A stretch of DNA of 7,994 nucleotides from CAUZEO01 sp963578625 (GTDB lineage Bacteria; Verrucomicrobiota; Kiritimatiellia; SLOV01): assembly GCA_963578625.1 (NCBI GenBank), contig CAUZEO010000249.1, forward strand, positions 1 to 7,994, given 5' to 3'. The notes under the pieces are model-generated. The model saw only the letters and a program-made list of their open reading frames with translations, was not told the origin of the DNA and did no database searches. Below, piece by piece: positions 5,037 through 7,994 of this stretch. Every line of letters starts with the position of its first letter. Within the stretch, counting starts at the first letter, position 1. The position numbers were made by a program, and so were the translations under genes.

Positions 5037-6683
5037 ATGGCAGCAAAGCAGCTAAAATTCGATGCGGAAGCCCGGCAGTTACTACTGTCCGGGATTGAGA
5101 AACTGAGCCGTGCGGTGAAGGTCACCCTTGGACCGCGTGGCCGAAATGTGGTGTTGGACAAAAAGTTCGGCTCTCCCACGGTTACCAAAGACGGTGTTAC
5201 GGTCGCCAAGGAAATCGAATTGGAGAATCCATTCGAGAACATGGGCGCCCAGATGGTCCGCGAAGTCGCGAGTAAGACCAGCGATGTGGCCGGAGACGGA
5301 ACCACTACCGCGACCGTTCTGGCAGAGGCAATCTACCGCCAGGGCCTCCGGAACGTAACCGCCGGCGCGAACCCGATGGATCTGAAGCGCGGCATCGACG
5401 CCGCGGTGGAGGCATCTCTGGTTGCGCTTGCGAAGGGCAGCAAGGGAATCAAGAACCGGGATGAGATCTCCCAGGTCGCTTCGATTTCCGCCAACGGCGA
5501 TGAGGACATCGGCGATACGATCGCAAACGCGATGGAGAAAGTCGGCAAGGATGGCACCATTACGGTGGAAGAAGCCAAGGGCATCGAGACCACGCTGGAT
5601 GTCGTGGAAGGGATGCAGTTCGACAAGGGCTACCTGTCCCCGTACTTCGTGACGAATCCGGACAACATGGAATGCATCATGGAGAATCCCTACATTCTCC
5701 TGTTCGAGAAGAAAATTTCGAACCTGCAGGACCTGCTGGGTATGCTTCAGAATGTCGCGAAGTCCAGCCGGCCCCTCCTGATCGTCGCGGAAGATGTAGA
5801 GGGCGAAGCGTTGGCCACACTGGTGGTGAACCGCTTGCGCGGTACGCTTTCGGCGTGCGCGGTGAAGGCCCCGGGATTCGGTGACCGCCGCAAGGCCATG
5901 CTGGAAGATATCGGCGTGTTGACGGCCGCGAAATTCATCACGGAAGATCTCGGCATCAAGCTCGAAAACGTCCAGGTCAGCGACCTCGGATCGGCGAAAC
6001 GCGTTGTGATCACAAAAGATGAAACGACGATCGTCGAAGGCGGAGGCAAGACCAGCGATATCCGCGGGCGGATTGATTTGATCCGACGGCAGATTGAAGA
6101 GACGACCTCCGACTACGACCGCGAAAAACTGCAGGAACGGCTCGCGAAGTTGGCCGGTGGTGTCGCGGTGATCAATGTCGGTGCCGCGACCGAAACGGAG
6201 ATGAAGGAGAAAAAAGCCCGGGTCGAGGATGCGCTGCACGCAACCCGCGCCGCGGTGGAAGAAGGGATCGTCGCCGGTGGCGGAGTGGCCCTGATCCGTT
6301 GCCAGAACGCGATTGGCAAGCTTGAGCTCAGTGGCGACGCCGCGATTGGAGCCCAGATTGTACATACGTCCTGTGAGTCCCCGTTGCGCCAACTCGTCGC
6401 CAATGGCGGCGGCGAAGGATCTATCGTGGTCCAGGAAGTCAAGAAGCAGCGCGCTTCTTGGGGTTACAATGTTGCGAACGGCGAATACGTGGATATGGTC
6501 AAGGCCGGAATCATCGACCCCACGAAAGTGACCCGTACGGCGCTGCAAAATGCGGCCAGCATCGCCTCCCTGCTCCTCACCACTGAGTGCATGGTGACGG
6601 AACTGCCGGAAGACGACAAGCCGCCGATGCCCGGCGGAGGTGGTGGACCCGGCGGCCCGGATATGGGCGGCATGGGGTACTAA
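5037..6683 (+). CDS. groEL: Chaperonin GroEL (Hsp60)
   Basis: GroEL is the double-ring ATP-dependent folding chamber that works with GroES. The length of 548 residues equals that of E. coli GroEL. Visible hallmarks are LGPRGRNVVLDKKFG (31-45), the ATP-binding GDGTTT (86-91) with D87, the substrate/GroES-binding YLSPYF (199-204), and the catalytic D398 in VEDALHATRAAVEEG, followed by GGG at 414-416. The C-terminus is Gly/Met-rich and ends GGMGY, the usual flexible tail. ATG 5037 has AGAAGGA at 5021-5027. One locally unusual stretch is HTSCESPLRQLVANGGGEG (443-461), where many homologues have an Arg-Ala-Leu-Glu helix and Asn-Ala-Gly. This gene is the last of the dnaK-groES-groEL cluster and is followed by a strong terminator. 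Confidence 0.98.
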   Translation: MAAKQLKFDAEARQLLLSGIEKLSRAVKVTLGPRGRNVVLDKKFGSPTVTKDGVTVAKEIELENPFENMGAQMVREVASKTSDVAGDGTTTATVLAEAIYRQGLRNVTAGANPMDLKRGIDAAVEASLVALAKGSKGIKNRDEISQVASISANGDEDIGDTIANAMEKVGKDGTITVEEAKGIETTLDVVEGMQFDKGYLSPYFVTNPDNMECIMENPYILLFEKKISNLQDLLGMLQNVAKSSRPLLIVAEDVEGEALATLVVNRLRGTLSACAVKAPGFGDRRKAMLEDIGVLTAAKFITEDLGIKLENVQVSDLGSAKRVVITKDETTIVEGGGKTSDIRGRIDLIRRQIEETTSDYDREKLQERLAKLAGGVAVINVGAATETEMKEKKARVEDALHATRAAVEEGIVAGGGVALIRCQNAIGKLELSGDAAIGAQIVHTSCESPLRQLVANGGGEGSIVVQEVKKQRASWGYNVANGEYVDMVKAGIIDPTKVTRTALQNAASIASLLLTTECMVTELPEDDKPPMPGGGGGPGGPDMGGMGY

Positions 6684-6703
6684 ACAACCCGAAATAAACA
6701 CGA

Positions 6704-6732
6704 TTGACGCAAATGAACGGGGTACATATAGT
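6704..6732 (+). promoter_or_regulatory. Sigma-70-type promoter for rpoZ-smpB-fadD, inside the groEL terminator
   Basis: TTGACG (6704-6709) and TATAGT (6727-6732) each match five of six consensus bases and are separated by the optimal 17 bases. The predicted start is about 6739, some 40 bases before the rpoZ start. The -10 element falls in the loop and upper stem of the groEL terminator, so the two signals share the same DNA. Confidence 0.65.
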
Positions 6733-6746
6733 GCCCCGTTCATTTT
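6711..6746 (+). terminator. Intrinsic terminator after groEL
   Basis: AAATGAACGGGG (6711-6722) is perfectly complementary to 6734-6745. The stem extends inward by three more pairs (one G-U) to 15 bp around an ATATA loop. The right side runs into TTTT at 6743-6746, and the left side begins AAA, so it may work on both strands. It lies 27 bases after the groEL stop. The T-tract is short, but the stem is long and GC-rich near its top. Confidence 0.8.
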
Positions 6747-6763
6747 CCACCTAATTCCCACTT

Positions 6764-6768
6764 GGAGG
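6764..6768 (+). promoter_or_regulatory. Shine-Dalgarno site fixing the rpoZ TTG start
   Basis: GGAGG at 6764-6768 is nine bases before TTG 6778, which gives the family-typical N-terminus MNTTLLQQA. The other in-frame TTG at 6772 would be only three bases from the site, too close. An in-frame ATG at 6640 lies inside groEL and would add a meaningless extension across the terminator. Confidence 0.75.
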
Positions 6769-6777
6769 CCTTTGATT

Positions 6778-7017
6778 TTGAATACAACCTTGCTGCAACA
6801 GGCCAGAGAACGAATTAACAATATTCCGCTTCTGATTAACGTGATCAGCCGCCGTGTCCGCCAGCTTAATGGCGGCCAGCGCCCCCTGCTGAAGCCTGAG
6901 CGGGATATGTCCAATATGGATGTGGCGCTCGCAGAAGTCGCGGAAGGCAAACTCACGGCCGAAATCGCCTTCGCACCCAGCGTAAAGCCGGAGGCCGATA
7001 ACCTCATCCAATTGTGA
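6778..7017 (+). CDS. rpoZ: DNA-directed RNA polymerase omega subunit
   Basis: Omega is the small subunit that wraps the C-terminal part of beta-prime and aids RNA polymerase assembly. The product is 79 residues, near the family's usual 70-100. The core helix pattern INVISRRVRQLNGGQRPL (20-37) corresponds to the conserved arginine-rich omega motif, and MDVALAEVAEGKL (47-59) corresponds to the conserved ALREIAEGK-type helix. As far as I recall, the VRQLN-G-RPL variant is characteristic of Verrucomicrobiota/Lentisphaerota-like lineages and is the best taxonomic marker here. The start is TTG 6778, supported by GGAGG nine bases upstream. The gene is first behind the promoter at 6704-6732. smpB begins 15 bases after its stop, suggesting co-transcription. 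Confidence 0.85.
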   Translation: MNTTLLQQARERINNIPLLINVISRRVRQLNGGQRPLLKPERDMSNMDVALAEVAEGKLTAEIAFAPSVKPEADNLIQL

Positions 7018-7032
7018 GGTTTGGACGGCCCC

Positions 7033-7518
7033 ATGGCGGCCGCCTCGTCAAACAGCTCTTCCGGTTCGCGCGTTCTGGTTACTAACAGAAAGGCGAGACG
7101 GGATTTTCTTGTCCTCAAGGATATTGAGTGCGGGATTGCACTGTGCGGCACCGAAGTGAAATCGGTGCGTGCAGCGAAGGCCAGCCTCGGAGAAAGTTTT
7201 GCGGAAATCCGGAATGGTGAAGTGCTCCTTCAGAGCCTCCGCATTGAGCCATACTCCCACGGCAACCAGTTCAATCACGACCCCGTCCGCCCCAGGCGAC
7301 TGCTCCTTCACCGCCGGGAAATTAACCAGCTGATCGGCCTCGTGTCGGAAAAGGGGATGACCCTGATTCCGCTCGAACTCTATCTTCGTCGTGGTCGCGT
7401 CAAAGTGAAGCTGGGGCTCTGCAAAGGCAAGACGGGACAGGATAAGCGCGAAACACTTAAACGCCGTACCGCGGAACGGGAAGCACAGCGGGCGATTTCG
7501 GAGCATACGGGAAGGTAA
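7033..7518 (+). CDS. smpB: SsrA (tmRNA)-binding protein SmpB
   Basis: SmpB binds tmRNA and delivers it to stalled ribosomes for trans-translation. The protein is 161 residues from ATG 7033, the usual length. Conserved blocks are NRKARRDF (18-25), GTEVKSVR (39-46), the RNA-binding region GNQFNHDPVRPRRLLLHRRE (77-96), and the basic C-terminal tail starting KGKTGQDKRE (131-140). In the tail, the position usually held by His or Tyr just before DKR is Gln136. ATG 7033 fits family length; TTG 7021 is only one base from the nearest GAGG (7016-7019), which itself is 13 bases from ATG 7033, so neither start has an ideal ribosome site. There is a Ser-rich leader at residues 5-12. The gene lies between rpoZ and a fadD-like gene with almost no gaps. 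No ssrA gene is visible in the window. Confidence 0.95.
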   Translation: MAAASSNSSSGSRVLVTNRKARRDFLVLKDIECGIALCGTEVKSVRAAKASLGESFAEIRNGEVLLQSLRIEPYSHGNQFNHDPVRPRRLLLHRREINQLIGLVSEKGMTLIPLELYLRRGRVKVKLGLCKGKTGQDKRETLKRRTAEREAQRAISEHTGR

Positions 7519-7994
7519 ATGGACAAAACCTGGCTAGCTGAATACGACGAGGGTGTTCCGGCTGAGATTGATCCGTCGATCCACCCATCCCTCAAGGAAG
7601 TCATTGAGGTGAACTGCGCTCGGTTCAGTGACCGGACCGCCTATTCGAATATGGGTGTCGCTATTACTTTTGCGGAGCTCGACCGGTTGAGCCTGCAATT
7701 CGGCGCCTATTTGCGCAGCGTCGCAGGCTTATCCCGCGGCGACAGGGTCGCCATCATGCTGCCGAACGTTTTGCAGTATCCAATCGCGGTCCTGGGGGTG
7801 CTACGCGCGGGACTCGTTGTGGTCAATGTCAATCCCATGTACACGCCGCGAGAGCTTAAGTATCAGTTGGAGGACTCCGGTGCGCGGGCGATTCTGGTGA
7901 TGGAAAACTTCGCCGCCACGCTGCAGGAAGTCGTAGACCAGTCGGATATTGAACGGATCATTACGACCCAACTCGCCGATATGTTTCCACCGAT
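7519..7994 (+). CDS. fadD: Long-chain fatty acid-CoA ligase, FadD type (3' end outside window)
   Basis: This is the first 158 codons of an acyl-CoA synthetase of the AMP-forming superfamily, which activates fatty acids to acyl-CoA at the membrane for beta-oxidation or lipid synthesis. The N-terminus follows E. coli FadD closely: MDKTWL.EYDEGVPAEIDP at the start, RGDRVAIMLPNVLQYP (about 73-88), RAGLVVVNVNPMYTPREL (about 96-113) and a QLEDSGARAILV segment. The AMP-binding loop and adenylation motifs lie beyond the window, so catalytic residues cannot be checked. The ATG starts on the base after the smpB stop codon, with GGGAAGG just upstream inside smpB, so the two are almost surely translated from one transcript. 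The resemblance to a gammaproteobacterial-type FadD is stronger than expected for a distant phylum, but this is from memory. Confidence 0.9.
   Translation, partial: MDKTWLAEYDEGVPAEIDPSIHPSLKEVIEVNCARFSDRTAYSNMGVAITFAELDRLSLQFGAYLRSVAGLSRGDRVAIMLPNVLQYPIAVLGVLRAGLVVVNVNPMYTPRELKYQLEDSGARAILVMENFAATLQEVVDQSDIERIITTQLADMFPP

Noticed and set aside
3424..5046. Long open frame of about 540 codons on the - strand opposite dnaK and groES
   Set aside because: It is antisense to two unmistakable genes, has no recognisable domain, and such frames arise from the codon bias of high-G+C genes.
5082..7151. Long open frame of about 689 codons on the - strand opposite groEL and rpoZ
   Set aside because: It crosses groEL, the terminator, rpoZ and part of smpB in antisense, and its composition looks like a shadow.

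Overview
The window carries housekeeping genes, all on the + strand, at moderately high G+C. Protein sequence points to a Gram-negative-type bacterium of the PVC superphylum or a neighbouring lineage (Verrucomicrobiota/Lentisphaerota-like; Hydrogenedentota is another possibility). The clues are the omega-subunit motif RRVRQLNGGQRPL, the GroEL and DnaK sequence style, and a gene order unlike the classic proteobacterial or Firmicutes heat-shock operons. This placement is from memory of the families, not from a search, and is tentative.

Layout. (1) 1-405: the end of a thioredoxin-domain protein, probably a lipoprotein whose start lies off the left edge. (2) 493-1083: ruvA. (3) 1084-1338: a non-coding gap with a 14-bp-stem hairpin flanked by a 10-bp direct repeat, then a second inverted repeat. 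(4) 1339-2355: ruvB. Its conserved N-terminus has no ATG, GTG or TTG start, and the best start is a CTG inside a further copy of the gap's repeat sequence. (5) 2356-2628: the dnaK control region. It has a cluster of GTGTGAC/TGGGACAT half-sites and, nearer the gene, an essentially perfect sigma-54 (-24/-12) promoter overlapped by a 6-bp inverted repeat. (6) 2629-6683: dnaK, groES and groEL, with no clear terminator or promoter between them. (7) 6704-6746: a strong intrinsic terminator with a near-consensus sigma-70 promoter written into it. (8) 6778-7994: rpoZ, smpB and the start of a FadD-type acyl-CoA ligase, closely packed and probably one operon.

How the parts work together. RuvA and RuvB form the Holliday-junction branch-migration motor. 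DnaK and GroEL/GroES are the two main cytosolic folding machines, here apparently one transcription unit ending at the 6711-6746 hairpin. No CIRCE element or sigma-32-type promoter is visible, so the sigma-54 promoter is the best candidate driver, an uncommon arrangement for the main chaperones. RpoZ (RNA polymerase omega) and SmpB (tmRNA partner in ribosome rescue) are general expression factors, transcribed from the promoter embedded in the upstream terminator.

I found no CRISPR array, tRNA or rRNA gene, intact transposase or defence system. The points of interest are in regulation and small sequence anomalies rather than in a new gene system.
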